Shown piece by piece: positions 36,030 through 46,068 of a DNA stretch of 64,000 nucleotides. The first letter of the stretch is position 1; every line of letters starts with the position of its first letter. The stretch is from assembly GCF_029891575.1 (NCBI RefSeq), contig NZ_JARZHF010000012.1, positions 62,001 through 126,000 on the forward strand, given 5' to 3'. Under the pieces are notes generated by a model. It worked only from the letters and a program-made list of their open reading frames with translations. It did no database searches and was not told where the DNA came from. Source of the stretch: Salipaludibacillus daqingensis (GTDB taxonomy: Bacteria > Bacillota > Bacilli > Bacillales > Salisediminibacteriaceae). Made by a program: the position numbers and the translations under genes.

Positions 36030-36356
36030 TTACGACTTCGAGAATTGCTGAATGACTTTCATCAATTCATCAATCGTTTCTTCCCCATCTCCTGATTGAA
36101 CGGCATTCGTCACGCAGCCGCGAGTATGGTCTTCTAATAATTGATAGCCGACTTTTTTCAATGCCGCATTTATAGCAGATACTTGAACGAGAATATCGAC
36201 GCAATATCGTTCCTCGTCTATCATTTTTTGAATCCCTCTCACTTGTCCTTCGACACGTTTCAATCGTGAGATCAACTGTTTCTTTTCTTCTTCCGTTCTC
36301 ATCTTAACTGGTATTTTCTCTTGAGTAAGAGGAATTGTTAATTTTTCATCACTCAT
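36030..36356 (-). CDS. csoR: Copper-sensing repressor CsoR
   Basis: About 108 residues, all helical. The Cu(I) ligand set Cys-His-Cys is present in RYCVDILVQ and LEDHTRGC. The ATG at 36356 follows GAGGTG by six bases; a GTG overlapping that site is less likely. First gene of the copper operon and preceded by a G/C-tract operator. Confidence 0.95.
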   Translation of the reverse strand: MSDEKLTIPLTQEKIPVKMRTEEEKKQLISRLKRVEGQVRGIQKMIDEERYCVDILVQVSAINAALKKVGYQLLEDHTRGCVTNAVQSGDGEETIDELMKVIQQFSKS

Positions 36357-36396
36357 GATGGTCACCTCATCATTCCATTAAGTTTAAAAGTTATAT

Positions 36397-36419
36397 GTAT
36401 ACCATACCCCCGGTAAGTA
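36397..36419. promoter_or_regulatory. CsoR operator
   Basis: The pseudo-palindrome TATACCATACCCCCGGTAAG lies upstream of csoR and resembles the TACC-G/C tract-GGTA operators of CsoR, released when Cu(I) binds. Confidence 0.65.
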
Positions 36420-36450
36420 TTTATGTCAACCAAGTTCACTTCATTGTCAC

Positions 36451-36483
36451 AGGCGGGGAATGGGGACGGTTCTCATGCGGCAA
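36451..36483. repeat. REP-like GGGGACGGTTCTC sequence
   Basis: The motif GGGAATGGGGACGGTTCTC is of a kind that recurs as short dispersed repeats in Bacillaceae genomes. Only one copy is in this window, so the assignment rests on memory. Confidence 0.4.
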
Positions 36484-36536
36484 TTTGGAGATAAGTGACC
36501 GGATCGTGAGGCTGATTTAGTAATAATGATTTTAAT

Positions 36537-36692
36537 TTCTCCATAGAACAGTGTTTTTTCACCATAGAGGTCCGAATTTTATCCATAGAAACCTGTTCTC
36601 ACGCATAAGTTAGATTTTTCACGCACAAACTTCACTTTTCACGCATAAATCCATTTTTTTCACGCACAAAACCGGATTCTCACGCACAAATC
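36537..36692. repeat. Eight degenerate tandem units with 20-21 bp period
   Basis: Three units carry CCATAGA (36541, 36562, 36583) and five carry CACGCAYAA (36600, 36620, 36640, 36661, 36681), each preceded by TTTTC or similar pyrimidines. The spacing is 20-21 bases, about two helical turns. No gene lies in 36357-36756 apart from this array and the csoR operator. Confidence 0.8.
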
Positions 36693-36756
36693 CAAAAAAC
36701 GAACGAAGAGAGTCAGACAATTCTGGTCTCTACGTCCGTCCAAATATCCATATCCC

Positions 36757-37203
36757 TTATTCTTCGCTTTTCTCCAAATAATTCTTAATATATTTCAAAT
36801 GGTCCTGATCTTCCTTTTTTAGCATTCGAACAACTAACGGTTTCGTCAACCTCATCAGTAACTTCTCGGGGTGGACCGCTCCTTCAAACGAAATTTTCGT
36901 TTTCCTTTCATCCGTCTCTTGAAACGAATAAACATAGTCCACTGATAGTCCATTGGAGGAACTTTTGAATCCATATTTTTTATTATGATCACGTTGAATG
37001 ATTTCAATATCAGTTCCTACTCGTCTGTTTGATAACTGGCGATATTCTCGGTATTTTCCACCAACTTGTTTTTCTTTATCATCCAAGCTTTCCACTTCTG
37101 ACACGTTCACGAACATTTTTTCAGCATTTTTCGGATTTGCCACTGTCTCGAACACAACCTCGATCGGGCAATCGATCACAACTTTTTCAAATAAATCTGC
37201 CAT
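36757..37203 (-). CDS. SRPBCC (START-like) family protein
   Basis: 148 residues. The N-terminus VVIDCPIEVVFETVANPKN and the strand-rich remainder ending in a long C-terminal helix fit the SRPBCC/polyketide-cyclase fold, a hydrophobic ligand pocket. Ligand unknown. Sits directly downstream of the ABC exporter pair and is probably cotranscribed with it. Confidence 0.75.
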   Translation of the reverse strand: MADLFEKVVIDCPIEVVFETVANPKNAEKMFVNVSEVESLDDKEKQVGGKYREYRQLSNRRVGTDIEIIQRDHNKKYGFKSSSNGLSVDYVYSFQETDERKTKISFEGAVHPEKLLMRLTKPLVVRMLKKEDQDHLKYIKNYLEKSEE

Positions 37204-37226
37204 AGCACTCTTCCTTTCCTACAAAG

Positions 37227-39029
37227 TTACACTTCTTCTTCCACCATTCCGAGTTTTTCTGCACCTTTTTGGAGTAAGTACATTTTCTCATACAACCCTT
37301 TTTGTTTTAACAGCTCTTGGTGATTTCCTTGTTCAACGATTTCCCCTTGATGTAAAACGAGGATGTGGTCTGCGTTTTTAATCGTCGAAAGTCGGTGGGC
37401 AATCGCAATCGTTGTGCGGCCTTTTCTCATCTTCTCAAGTGCTGCTTGGATTTCCGTTTCTGTTTCTGTATCTACAGTAGCAGTTGCCTCATCTAAAACG
37501 AGAATCTTTGGTTCTTTTGCCATCGTTCTTGCAAACGATAAAAGTTGCCTTTGACCACTGGAAAACGTCGATCCGCGCTCTCCAACAGGATGATTATACC
37601 CTTTCGGTAGTTTGGAAATAAACGAGTCAGCGTGGACAAAAGCCGCTGCTTCGATCACATCTTCATCCGTAATGTTTTTATCGAATAGGCGAATGTTATG
37701 CTTCACATCCCCAACAAACAAAAACGGATCTTGCATGACGAGTCCGATATTTTTCCTAAGTTCGTCATTATCATAACTTTCGAGATTATTTCCATCGATC
37801 ACAATCTCTCCTTGTTTGATCGAATAAAATCTCATCAATAAATTGATAATCGAGCTTTTCCCACTGCCTGTGTGCCCGACAAGAGCTAACGTTTCTCCTT
37901 GCTTCACTTTAAAACTAATATTTTTCAATACATCTTGTTTGCCATCGTAAGAGAATGTGACATTTTTGAATTCAATTTCTCCACTAGTGATTAGCGGTTC
38001 GTCGTCTCCTTGTTTCTCAGGAGATAATTCGTCATGATCCATTAAACGAAACACTCTTCCTGCTGAAATCATCGCTTGTTGGAAAATCGAAAGCCTCTGC
38101 ATGATTTGATTAACAGGTTCAAAAAAACGATCCAAATAGTTTACAAAAGCATATAATACACCAATTTCCACAGGGTTATTTAACGATGTGACGCCAAAAA
38201 ACGTCAAAACAAGAACAAGTGCCATAATAGAAATAAAATCAACGGCTGGTCGTAATAATAACCCGTCTAGCTTCATGCTCTTATACCAAGCTTCGTGATG
38301 ACCTTCGTTGATTTCCTGGAATTCTCGGTTCATTCTCCGCTCTTGACGGAATAATTGAATCACTGTCATCCCTTGAATCGACTCGTTTAAACGAGCGTTT
38401 AACTCGCTTAGTTTTTCACTCATTTGTGCATAATATTTCGAACTGAATTTTCGGTACAACTGCATAATGGTGATAATCATCGGTAATAGGATTAAACAGA
38501 ACAACGCTAACTGTGGGTTCAAATAGAACATTGCCACAAATACACCGATGAGAAATACGATATTTTGGATAAAAGTAGCCATGACGCTCACGTAAAGTTC
38601 CTTTACTTGTTCGGTATCATTGGTGATCCGCGAGACTAATCCACCCGTTGGAAACTGGTCAAAAAACGATAAACCTAGTTTTTCGACTTTCTCAAAAATA
38701 TCGATTCTCAGTTTTTGAATAATTTTAAGGGCAATTTTTTGAAACAATAAAAGCTGCGTATAGTTCATTATTGCTGCTGAGATGTGGAGAAGAATATACC
38801 CTCCACCTAACAACAGAAGGGGTTGAAGATCAAACACACGCGGTGTTAAAAAATCATCAATGAATATTTTAATTAAAATAGGACCAATTAATTCAGCACC
38901 TGTCCCACCAATCAGCAAAAGCAGCGCGATCGTAAGCCACTTCCAATGAGGTTTTGCATAGGAGAAAAGTCTTTTAAACACTGGTCCTTGAGCCAAAGGG
39001 GTCAGTAAATGTTTGTGACGATCAATCAT
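37227..39029 (-). CDS. ABC exporter half-transporter, YheH/BmrD type
   Basis: 600 residues. A six-helix type IV exporter domain (about 30-320) is fused to an ABC ATPase with Walker A VGHTGSGKSS, signature FSSGQRQLLSFAR and Walker B ILVLDEATATVD. The start overlaps the previous ABC gene by four bases, so the two subunits are coupled and likely form a heterodimeric multidrug exporter like BmrCD/YheIH. This one keeps the canonical Walker B Glu. Confidence 0.9.
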   Translation of the reverse strand: MIDRHKHLLTPLAQGPVFKRLFSYAKPHWKWLTIALLLLIGGTGAELIGPILIKIFIDDFLTPRVFDLQPLLLLGGGYILLHISAAIMNYTQLLLFQKIALKIIQKLRIDIFEKVEKLGLSFFDQFPTGGLVSRITNDTEQVKELYVSVMATFIQNIVFLIGVFVAMFYLNPQLALFCLILLPMIITIMQLYRKFSSKYYAQMSEKLSELNARLNESIQGMTVIQLFRQERRMNREFQEINEGHHEAWYKSMKLDGLLLRPAVDFISIMALVLVLTFFGVTSLNNPVEIGVLYAFVNYLDRFFEPVNQIMQRLSIFQQAMISAGRVFRLMDHDELSPEKQGDDEPLITSGEIEFKNVTFSYDGKQDVLKNISFKVKQGETLALVGHTGSGKSSIINLLMRFYSIKQGEIVIDGNNLESYDNDELRKNIGLVMQDPFLFVGDVKHNIRLFDKNITDEDVIEAAAFVHADSFISKLPKGYNHPVGERGSTFSSGQRQLLSFARTMAKEPKILVLDEATATVDTETETEIQAALEKMRKGRTTIAIAHRLSTIKNADHILVLHQGEIVEQGNHQELLKQKGLYEKMYLLQKGAEKLGMVEEEV

Positions 39030-40783
39030 GAAGATTCGCCCCCTTTATGAACCAACGTCTCCAACTGTTGATGGTCATACATGCTTCGATACCAACCACT
39101 TCTACTCATGAGTTGTTCGTGTGTACCGTGCTCCATTACCGTCCCTTGTTCCATGACGATAATTTGATCTGCATGTTTAATCGCACTTAACCTATGTGCC
39201 GTAATAATTGTCGTTTTACCTCGGCGATTTTCTCTTAAATGATTCAAAATTTGTTCTTCTGTTTTTGCATCAACAGCGGATAGTGAATCATCTAATACGA
39301 GAATTTCTGGATCTGCCAACAGTGCTCTTGCAATAGAAATGCGCTGCTTTTGTCCCCCAGACAAGGTGACCCCTCTTTCACCAACCATCGTTTCGTAGCC
39401 TTCATCGAACTGAAGAATATCTTCGTGAATCGACGCTAATCTCGCTGCTTCGATGATTTCTGCATAGCTAGCGTTTGGTTTAGCAAAACTTATATTATCC
39501 GCAAGCGTTGCCGAAAACAAAAAATGGTCTTGTGGTACATATCCGACGGCGGTACGAATAGCATCCAATGTATAGCGAACTATCGGTCGCTCATCAAATA
39601 AAATCGTCCCATCTTGAATATCAAAATCTCGCATTAACGAGCGAACGAGTGTCGTTTTCCCACTTCCGGTTCGTCCAGCAATTCCGAGCGTTTCTCCGCG
39701 CTTAATATGTAAGTCAATCGCTTGAAGCGCCGAGTCTTCTTCTTCATCATAGGAAAATGCTTCGATTTGAAACGTTACATCTCCTTGTGGAGGTTTCGTC
39801 AACGCATCTGGTTCATCGATGATATCTTGCTCCACTGCTAGTAATCTTCTCACACGGTCGTAAGATGCTCGACCTCGTTCTACGATATTAAATAGCCAGC
39901 CAAATGCCAACATTGGCCAAATGAGCAAACCTAAATAAACCGTAAAACTCGTTAACTGTCCGATAGAAATGTCGCCTGCAACAACGTACCTTGCCCCAAA
40001 CACGATCGACAAAAAGAATGAAAACCCTACAATTAGAGAAATAGTCGGATCAAATAACGCATCTACTTTAGCCACTTCAATGTTTTTCTTCACAACATGA
40101 TCCGATTCTTCTCGGAATGACGCCGCATCTTCTTCTTCATAACCAAAGGTTTTCGTCACACGAATACCTGACATACTTTCTTGCACTTTATCATTTAACG
40201 ACGAAAAAGCTGCCTGAGCCTTGGAGAAGCGATGATGAAGCATCGACCCATATTTGCTTGTAGCAAGAGCCATAAAGGGCATCGGAATAAGCGCAATCAA
40301 TGTTAGTTCCCAACTGATCGTCACCGCCATCGTTAAGATGACAAATCCACCCATCGTTAACGAATCAACGAGAGTCAGGACACCCGCTCCAGCCGTTTGC
40401 TCAATTGCTCGAATATCATTTGTAGAATGAGCCATTAAGTCTCCCGTTCGTTGTTTTTGAAAAAACGAAGACGACATCCTCGAAAAATGATCGTATAGTT
40501 GATTTCGCAACAAACGAGCTAGGCGGATTGATGAGCCAAAGATTAAAATACGCCATATGTATCTTAAAATATACACAGTAACAGCTAAAGCAAACATAAT
40601 TAGCATCCACTGCCATATGATTTGCTCCGTTAACGTATTTAATGAAATATGGTCGACGATCACACCAACAATATACGGCGGTAATAAGGAGAGAATCGAA
40701 ACAACAATCAAAATTAATATTCCTCCACCATATTGCCACTTTTCCTGCTTGAAATACCACATTAAATCAATAAAAACTTTCAT
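39026..40783 (-). CDS. ABC exporter half-transporter, YheI/BmrC type
   Basis: 585 residues, exactly the size of B. subtilis YheI. It has six membrane helices, then Walker A AGRTGSGKTT, signature LSGGQKQRIS and ILVLDDSLSAVD. The Asp in place of the catalytic Glu after Walker B (LDDS) is the degenerate site expected in one half of a heterodimeric exporter. ATG at 40783 follows GAGGTG by eight bases. No bmrB-like leader peptide is visible upstream. Confidence 0.9.
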   Translation of the reverse strand: MKVFIDLMWYFKQEKWQYGGGILILIVVSILSLLPPYIVGVIVDHISLNTLTEQIIWQWMLIMFALAVTVYILRYIWRILIFGSSIRLARLLRNQLYDHFSRMSSSFFQKQRTGDLMAHSTNDIRAIEQTAGAGVLTLVDSLTMGGFVILTMAVTISWELTLIALIPMPFMALATSKYGSMLHHRFSKAQAAFSSLNDKVQESMSGIRVTKTFGYEEEDAASFREESDHVVKKNIEVAKVDALFDPTISLIVGFSFFLSIVFGARYVVAGDISIGQLTSFTVYLGLLIWPMLAFGWLFNIVERGRASYDRVRRLLAVEQDIIDEPDALTKPPQGDVTFQIEAFSYDEEEDSALQAIDLHIKRGETLGIAGRTGSGKTTLVRSLMRDFDIQDGTILFDERPIVRYTLDAIRTAVGYVPQDHFLFSATLADNISFAKPNASYAEIIEAARLASIHEDILQFDEGYETMVGERGVTLSGGQKQRISIARALLADPEILVLDDSLSAVDAKTEEQILNHLRENRRGKTTIITAHRLSAIKHADQIIVMEQGTVMEHGTHEQLMSRSGWYRSMYDHQQLETLVHKGGESS

Positions 40784-40911
40784 GTGTGGCACACCTCAAT
40801 TTCAATATTTTCAGTAACTGTAAAACAATACCATCGTTATTTTACCACAGGAATGTTGAAAATAGTGAAAAGGTTTTCAAAGCACGATAACACCGAAACT
40901 ATTCGATACTA

Positions 40912-41985
40912 TCAAACATCTTGTCCAATAAACGTATCCATTTTCTTTTGGATGACAGACGTAATTTCATCTTCGTCAAAGTCATTTAGCCTAATCGTTT
41001 TCTGCTCTTCACTCTGGTCATAATCTTGGTTTTTATGGTTATATCTTGGATCATAGTAATGTTGCAATAATAGTCCAAATAATTCTTCATACTGCTGATT
41101 TTCAAGTGTTTCTTCCACACGTTGCTTCACATCAGTTGGTAACCGTTTTTTTATTTTATCGACCCCTTCAGCGATCTCATCCGAAAACTGGAAGGGACGA
41201 TAATCTTCCATAATATGATTGACTCTTCGTTCTAATTTATCTTCAATATGTACAACACTTCCTTGTTCTTTCTGTTCCAAGATAAACGGTGGAAGAACAA
41301 TTCGCCCAATTCGTTGACTTTCCGCTTCAATAATCATTGTTTTTTGCTCAGCGTATTTTTCAAGTTCACGAACTAAATCAAATTCAAATTGCTTTTGACT
41401 CGTCTGAGGTAATCCAATATGTCCAAACACAGAACCACGGTGACTTGCCAACCCTTCGAGATCAATAACGGGGTAACCACGCTCTTTTAATTGCAACAGC
41501 CACTTCGTTTTCCCCGTACCTGTATGCCCACCTAATACGATCGTTTTCCAGTCCATACCAGCAAATTCGTCAAGTTTTTTCTGCACATTTTGCCGTACGG
41601 AACGAATCCCGCCATCTAATCGTAGCACTGGAAGTTTCATCGCAAGCATCATCGAAACAAAGGACCCACTTCTCATGCCACCTCTTGCACACGTCACAAC
41701 TGGGATCATTCCAGGATGATCTTGCTGCAATTGCATCCACTGCTCATAAAATTCCGGTAGTTTACGTGCGTATACATCGACCCCTACTTTTTTCGCCTTT
41801 TCTATACTTTTTTGCTTGTAAATCGTTCCCACTAGCTTTCGCTCAACGTCGGAAAACAACGGTATATTTATACTTCCTGGCAAATGAAATTCTGCAAACT
41901 CCGATGGCGATCTCACATCTATGACGTAGTGATTATTGTCGTTTACTTGCTCATAAGATATAGATGGAAAAGTATATTCTTGCAT
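40912..41985 (-). CDS. mnmH: tRNA 2-selenouridine synthase
   Basis: About 357 residues. An N-terminal rhodanese domain with active-site Cys in VTCARGGMRSGSF is fused to a P-loop domain (VLGGHTGTGKTKWL). This is the MnmH/SelU (YbbB) architecture, which geranylates 2-thiouridine and replaces the group with selenium from selenophosphate at the wobble position of tRNAs for Lys, Glu and Gln. It therefore draws on the SelD encoded 28 kb away. ATG at 41985 follows AGGTG. Confidence 0.95.
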   Translation of the reverse strand: MQEYTFPSISYEQVNDNNHYVIDVRSPSEFAEFHLPGSINIPLFSDVERKLVGTIYKQKSIEKAKKVGVDVYARKLPEFYEQWMQLQQDHPGMIPVVTCARGGMRSGSFVSMMLAMKLPVLRLDGGIRSVRQNVQKKLDEFAGMDWKTIVLGGHTGTGKTKWLLQLKERGYPVIDLEGLASHRGSVFGHIGLPQTSQKQFEFDLVRELEKYAEQKTMIIEAESQRIGRIVLPPFILEQKEQGSVVHIEDKLERRVNHIMEDYRPFQFSDEIAEGVDKIKKRLPTDVKQRVEETLENQQYEELFGLLLQHYYDPRYNHKNQDYDQSEEQKTIRLNDFDEDEITSVIQKKMDTFIGQDV

Positions 41986-42141
41986 ATATGTATTCACCTA
42001 TTTCATTTAGATTTTTAAAATCTTCAACCCTCTAGAAATATTATAGAATACCAGACCTCGAAAAGAAAACGGCCCGTTTTATAACGAATGATACTGCTTA
42101 ACCTTGGTATGAAAAAACACCCCTTGTCGGAGTGTTCGTTC

Positions 42142-42351
42142 TTATTTTTGGTTATTCATCGCTTTCATCATTTGGTTAATCTTCTTTTGCGATGGATTCT
42201 GACCCATTTGCATCATCATCACTCGAAGCATCTTCTCATTAATTGGTGGATTTTTCTTCATGTAATTCATCATGTACTGTCTAGCAATAAAGAATCCAAT
42301 CGCGATTCCTGCTAACAGAGCGATGACACCGATTAAAATATATACCCACAT
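42142..42351 (-). CDS. yneF: YneF family membrane protein (UPF0154)
   Basis: 69 residues: one N-terminal membrane helix ([20 protein letters not shown]) followed by the signature [22 protein letters not shown] and a short tail. Matches B. subtilis YneF in size and in being next to sirA. Function unknown. Confidence 0.93.
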   Translation of the reverse strand: MWVYILIGVIALLAGIAIGFFIARQYMMNYMKKNPPINEKMLRVMMMQMGQNPSQKKINQMMKAMNNQK

Positions 42352-42478
42352 CGGCGTTGACCCTCCTTCTTCTATCTACTACGTTGTCGGATAGTAAGTT
42401 ATTTTCTTGTGAACCCTATTCATTATACATGATTCAAACCCACTTTAAAAGAGCCTTGGAAGTTTTTTCTCTTATTCT

Positions 42479-42937
42479 CTACCTTTCATCCATAATGTTC
42501 ATCACTTGAATTGGACGTAACCATCCAAATTTATTTGTATCGTGATTAAGTGCTAGAAAAAACGGCTGGTAGTTTCGCAACACTTCAAAAAAACTTGTCT
42601 CCGCATCAATACTTCCTCTAGCAGTTAAAATCATCTTTCCAGGATATAGTGTCAGTTGTGCATAATTTTTGTTTTTCATCTCATTCAACGTATGAGTATT
42701 ATCCGAATAAGAATAATCCTTTTTATGAAAAAAGGAATGATAAATATATTCATTTAGTTCTTTTCTTTTATAGTCTTTTGTAATATATCGAATTTGATGA
42801 GTAGTTAGTGTTTTGAGAAACCCTTTTGAATAAACATTTTCCTGAAAAAGCTGATACAATTTCTTTTCCATTCCACTATACATATAAGCGACTTCTTCAT
42901 CGATCAATACAATCTCATACTTTCTCAACAAATTCAT
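42479..42937 (-). CDS. sirA: Sporulation inhibitor of replication SirA
   Basis: About 152 residues. Similar to B. subtilis SirA (YneE) in layout and end: EAxTxFFEVL and a GWLRPI-type tail. SirA binds DnaA domain I to block new rounds of replication at sporulation. The start is uncertain: AAGGGG is very near both ATG codons, and a TTG at 42928 has better spacing. Located between yneF and tkt as in B. subtilis. Confidence 0.85.
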   Translation of the reverse strand: MNLLRKYEIVLIDEEVAYMYSGMEKKLYQLFQENVYSKGFLKTLTTHQIRYITKDYKRKELNEYIYHSFFHKKDYSYSDNTHTLNEMKNKNYAQLTLYPGKMILTARGSIDAETSFFEVLRNYQPFFLALNHDTNKFGWLRPIQVMNIMDER

Positions 42938-43124
42938 CATCCCCTTTTCATTCTATACTATAGAACGCATGCGAACGTTGGACTTTCTTTATTACTTAAG
43001 TATAAAAGACAAGGCCTCATTCGTTTGTCACAATGTGTAAGGAGAGATTGACTAATTTTGTCTATCGATAGCTTCTTTTGGTAGATGCCCGTCGATTTCG
43101 AACATCTTATTCTCTAAAGACAAC

Positions 43125-43160
43125 AAAAAGCACCTGGTTCATAAAACAAACCAGGTGCTA
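43125..43160 (-). terminator. Terminator of transketolase
   Basis: On the minus strand GCACCTGGTT pairs with AACCAGGTGC and is followed by TTTTT. Confidence 0.9.
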
Positions 43161-43165
43161 CCTTT

Positions 43166-45163
43166 TTATTTTTCTAAAAGTTGTTTGAAACGATTTACAA
43201 CGTTCTCAGGTGTAAATCCGTATTCTTTCAAAATCACATCTCCAGGAGCGGAAGCACCGAACATATCGATACCTAAAACAGAACCTTCGCTACCAGTGTA
43301 ACGGTCCCAGCCTAATGTCGCACCCATTTCAATACCTAAACGATGCTTCACTTGTGATGGAATCACAGATTCTTTATACTCTGCAGATTGTTTTTCGAAA
43401 CGATCCCAACTTGGCATACTTACAACAGATACGTGAATACCTTCTTTTTCTAACGCATGTTGCCCTTCTACAGCTAAGGATACTTCAGATCCTGTAGCAA
43501 GAAGAATACCATCTAGGTCGCCATTCGCTTCTGATACTACGTAGGCACCTTTTTTCACACCTTCATATGCATTCTCTTTCGTAGCAGGAAGTGTTGGCAA
43601 CCCTTGACGAGTTAGTACGAGCGCATGAGGTTGGTCTGTGCTTTCAAGTGCCACTTTCCACGCTGCCGCCGCTTCATTTCCATCTGCTGGACGAACGATG
43701 GACAGGCCTGGAATAGCTCTTAAAGCTGCTAACTGCTCTACAGGTTCATGGGTTGGCCCATCTTCCCCTACAGCAATACTATCATGAGTAAACACGTACG
43801 TTGCTGGTATTTTCATGAGTGCAGATAGACGAAGCGCAGGACGTAAGTAATCAGAGAACACGAAGAATGTTGCTGCATATGGCTTCAATCCGCCGTGTAA
43901 CGTCATACCATTCACTGCTGCTGCCATCGCAAATTCACGAACACCAAACCAGATATTTCTTCCAGCGTAGTTATCACGAGAGAAATCTGATTCTCCTTTT
44001 AGCATTGTTTTATTGGAAGAGGCTAAGTCCGCAGAACCACCAAACATACTTGGAACGTTCTTCGCAAGCGCATTTAATACGTCTCCACCTGATGCACGAG
44101 TAGCAGCATTATCTCCTACTTCATAAACAGGAACATCTTTATCCCATCCTTCAGGAAGTTCTCCATTCATCGCTGTTTCTAACTGAGCTGCAAGTTCAGG
44201 GTGTGCTTTTTTGTAAGCAGCAAACGTGTCATTCCACGCTGCTTCTTTTTTAGCGCCTTCCTCAGCAAGAGCTTTGTAATGATCACGAACTTCATTAGGT
44301 ACGTGGAAATCTTGCTCAAATGTCCACTTGTACGCTTCTTTTGTCATTTTCACTTCGTCTTCACCAAGTGGTGCGCCGTGTGAAGCAGACTTACCGCTCT
44401 TGTTTGGAGAACCATATCCAATAACGGTTTTCACTTCGATCAATGTCGGGCGATCATCCGCTTTTGCTGATTCAATCGCTTTCGAAATAGCAGCTAGATC
44501 ATTTCCATCTTCTACACGAATCACTTGCCATCCGTATGCTTTATAGCGATCCTCTACACTTTCAGAAAATGATTGGTGAAGCTCTCCGTCTAGTGAAATG
44601 TCATTGGAATCATAAAATACAATTAATTTGCCAAGTTTAAGATGTCCTGCTAATGAGGAAGCTTCCGAAGATACGCCTTCCATTAAATCTCCATCTCCAC
44701 AAATGCTATATGTATAATGATCAACAACATTGAAGTTGTCTCGATTATAAGTGGAAGCTAAGTGCCTTTCTGCCATTGCAAATCCTACTGACATAGCAAT
44801 TCCTTGACCGAGCGGTCCAGTTGTTGCTTCGACACCAGGAGTATGACCAAATTCAGGATGTCCAGGTGTTCTACTTCCCCACTGTCTAAATCCTTTAAGG
44901 TCTTCCATCGTGACATCATATTCATGTAAGTGAAGCAAGCTATATAGTAACATTGAGCCATGGCCTGCAGATAAAATGAAGCGATCACGGTTAAACCAAT
45001 CTGGGTTTGATGGATTATGATCCATATACTTAGACCATAACGTGTAAGCCATTGGTGCAGCCCCCATCGGCATTCCTGGGTGACCAGAGTTTGCCTTCTC
45101 AATGCTATCAATCGACAATGTACGAATCGTATTAATGGACATATTGTCAATATTTGTTGACAT
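43166..45163 (-). CDS. tkt: Transketolase
   Basis: 665 residues, the usual length. Thiamine-diphosphate enzyme of the pentose phosphate pathway. Visible motifs include [13 protein letters not shown], the ThDP/Mg site [17 protein letters not shown], and in the second half [20 protein letters not shown]. Conserved position between sirA and ynzC. Own terminator. Confidence 0.97.
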   Translation of the reverse strand: MSTNIDNMSINTIRTLSIDSIEKANSGHPGMPMGAAPMAYTLWSKYMDHNPSNPDWFNRDRFILSAGHGSMLLYSLLHLHEYDVTMEDLKGFRQWGSRTPGHPEFGHTPGVEATTGPLGQGIAMSVGFAMAERHLASTYNRDNFNVVDHYTYSICGDGDLMEGVSSEASSLAGHLKLGKLIVFYDSNDISLDGELHQSFSESVEDRYKAYGWQVIRVEDGNDLAAISKAIESAKADDRPTLIEVKTVIGYGSPNKSGKSASHGAPLGEDEVKMTKEAYKWTFEQDFHVPNEVRDHYKALAEEGAKKEAAWNDTFAAYKKAHPELAAQLETAMNGELPEGWDKDVPVYEVGDNAATRASGGDVLNALAKNVPSMFGGSADLASSNKTMLKGESDFSRDNYAGRNIWFGVREFAMAAAVNGMTLHGGLKPYAATFFVFSDYLRPALRLSALMKIPATYVFTHDSIAVGEDGPTHEPVEQLAALRAIPGLSIVRPADGNEAAAAWKVALESTDQPHALVLTRQGLPTLPATKENAYEGVKKGAYVVSEANGDLDGILLATGSEVSLAVEGQHALEKEGIHVSVVSMPSWDRFEKQSAEYKESVIPSQVKHRLGIEMGATLGWDRYTGSEGSVLGIDMFGASAPGDVILKEYGFTPENVVNRFKQLLEK

Positions 45164-45321
45164 AAAATATCAGCCTCTTTTCTTTTAATTTGCTCAAATC
45201 TACACTAATCATATACTTTCTCGAGACGTTAGACAACCGTTATTCGATGAGAATTTAAGATATTTCATGATAAAACATTTCTTGAAAACGGGAAAATAAT
45301 TGATCATTTATTTTTTATACA
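45164..45321. other. Upstream region of tkt
   Basis: AT-rich with no gene on either strand; should hold the tkt promoter. The remainder to 45586 contains only one palindrome (45322-45365). Confidence 0.4.
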
Positions 45322-45365
45322 AAAGAAATAACAAAAGCGTTTACATAGCTTTTGTTATTTCTTTC
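45322..45365. terminator. Perfect palindromic hairpin
   Basis: AAAGAAATAACAAAAGC pairs exactly with GCTTTTGTTATTTCTTT. It lies between ynzC and tkt and could stop ynzC transcripts on the minus strand. Confidence 0.65.
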
Positions 45366-45586
45366 CGAACGAAAAAGTCTATTATTCGTAAGGTTTAGAT
45401 ACCTCCAAATAAGTTATTATGGATAAAGGATCATCGTAAATTCCGCTACGCCACAAGCATTTCACTAGCTTTTACATTAAATGATAACAACGTGTGTATT
45501 GTTAGAACTAGTCGGTTACTGATCCGGTTTATACTAGAATAAACACGGGCAAGCCTTCTCCTATAATATTTCTAGTCAATGCTCAT

Positions 45587-45832
45587 TTAATGCAACGGAC
45601 CTTTATTTTTATTTTGTTCTTTTTCATGTTTTAATTTTTCTGGTGTTACGTCATTACCTTCTTCATCCACCACTTTTACAGACGTTAATTGATTTTTAAA
45701 AGATTGTCGAACGTTTTGTAAATATTCTTCTCGAAGCTTTTTTTGCTCTTTCTGTTCTTTTAAGGAAAGACCTTCTGCTTTCGCTTTTTTAGCCAATTCA
45801 TTAATTCGCTGAAGTTTATCGTTGCTTATCAC
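45587..45832 (-). CDS. ynzC: YnzC family protein (DUF896)
   Basis: 81 residues from a GTG at 45832 behind GGAGG. Helical hairpin LQRINELAKKAKAEGLSLKE, QKKLREEYLQNVRQSFKNQL, followed by the conserved EEGNDVTPEKLKHE. Matches B. subtilis YnzC (77 residues), part of the LexA-regulated yneA-yneB-ynzC operon there. Here an ECF sigma pair and about 2.7 kb separate it from yneB. Confidence 0.92.
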   Translation of the reverse strand: MISNDKLQRINELAKKAKAEGLSLKEQKEQKKLREEYLQNVRQSFKNQLTSVKVVDEEGNDVTPEKLKHEKEQNKNKGPLH

Positions 45833-46016
45833 TTGAATTCCTCCATTATTGTAAAATACTCGTTTCATCTTATTAAACAATAGGAATGATTTCAAGTAAT
45901 ATTGTTTTTCTCACATATTATATTTGCTGTGGCAGAACTCATCTGTTCTTTCTTTCATAAAAGTACAAATTGAACTTCCAAAGTTATTCTAACTAAAAAC
46001 TTCACATTTCAATCTA

Positions 46017-46050
46017 TAAAACACGAAAGAGGCTATCTCTCTCGTGTTTT
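46017..46050 (-). terminator. Terminator of the anti-sigma gene
   Basis: On the minus strand ACACGAGAGAG pairs with CTCTTTCGTGT and is followed by T residues. Confidence 0.8.
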
Positions 46051-46068
46051 TATAAATGAAAAGTTTAG

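Noticed and set aside
36537-36692. CRISPR array
   Set aside because: Units are only about 20 bp, degenerate, without separate spacers, and no cas gene is present.
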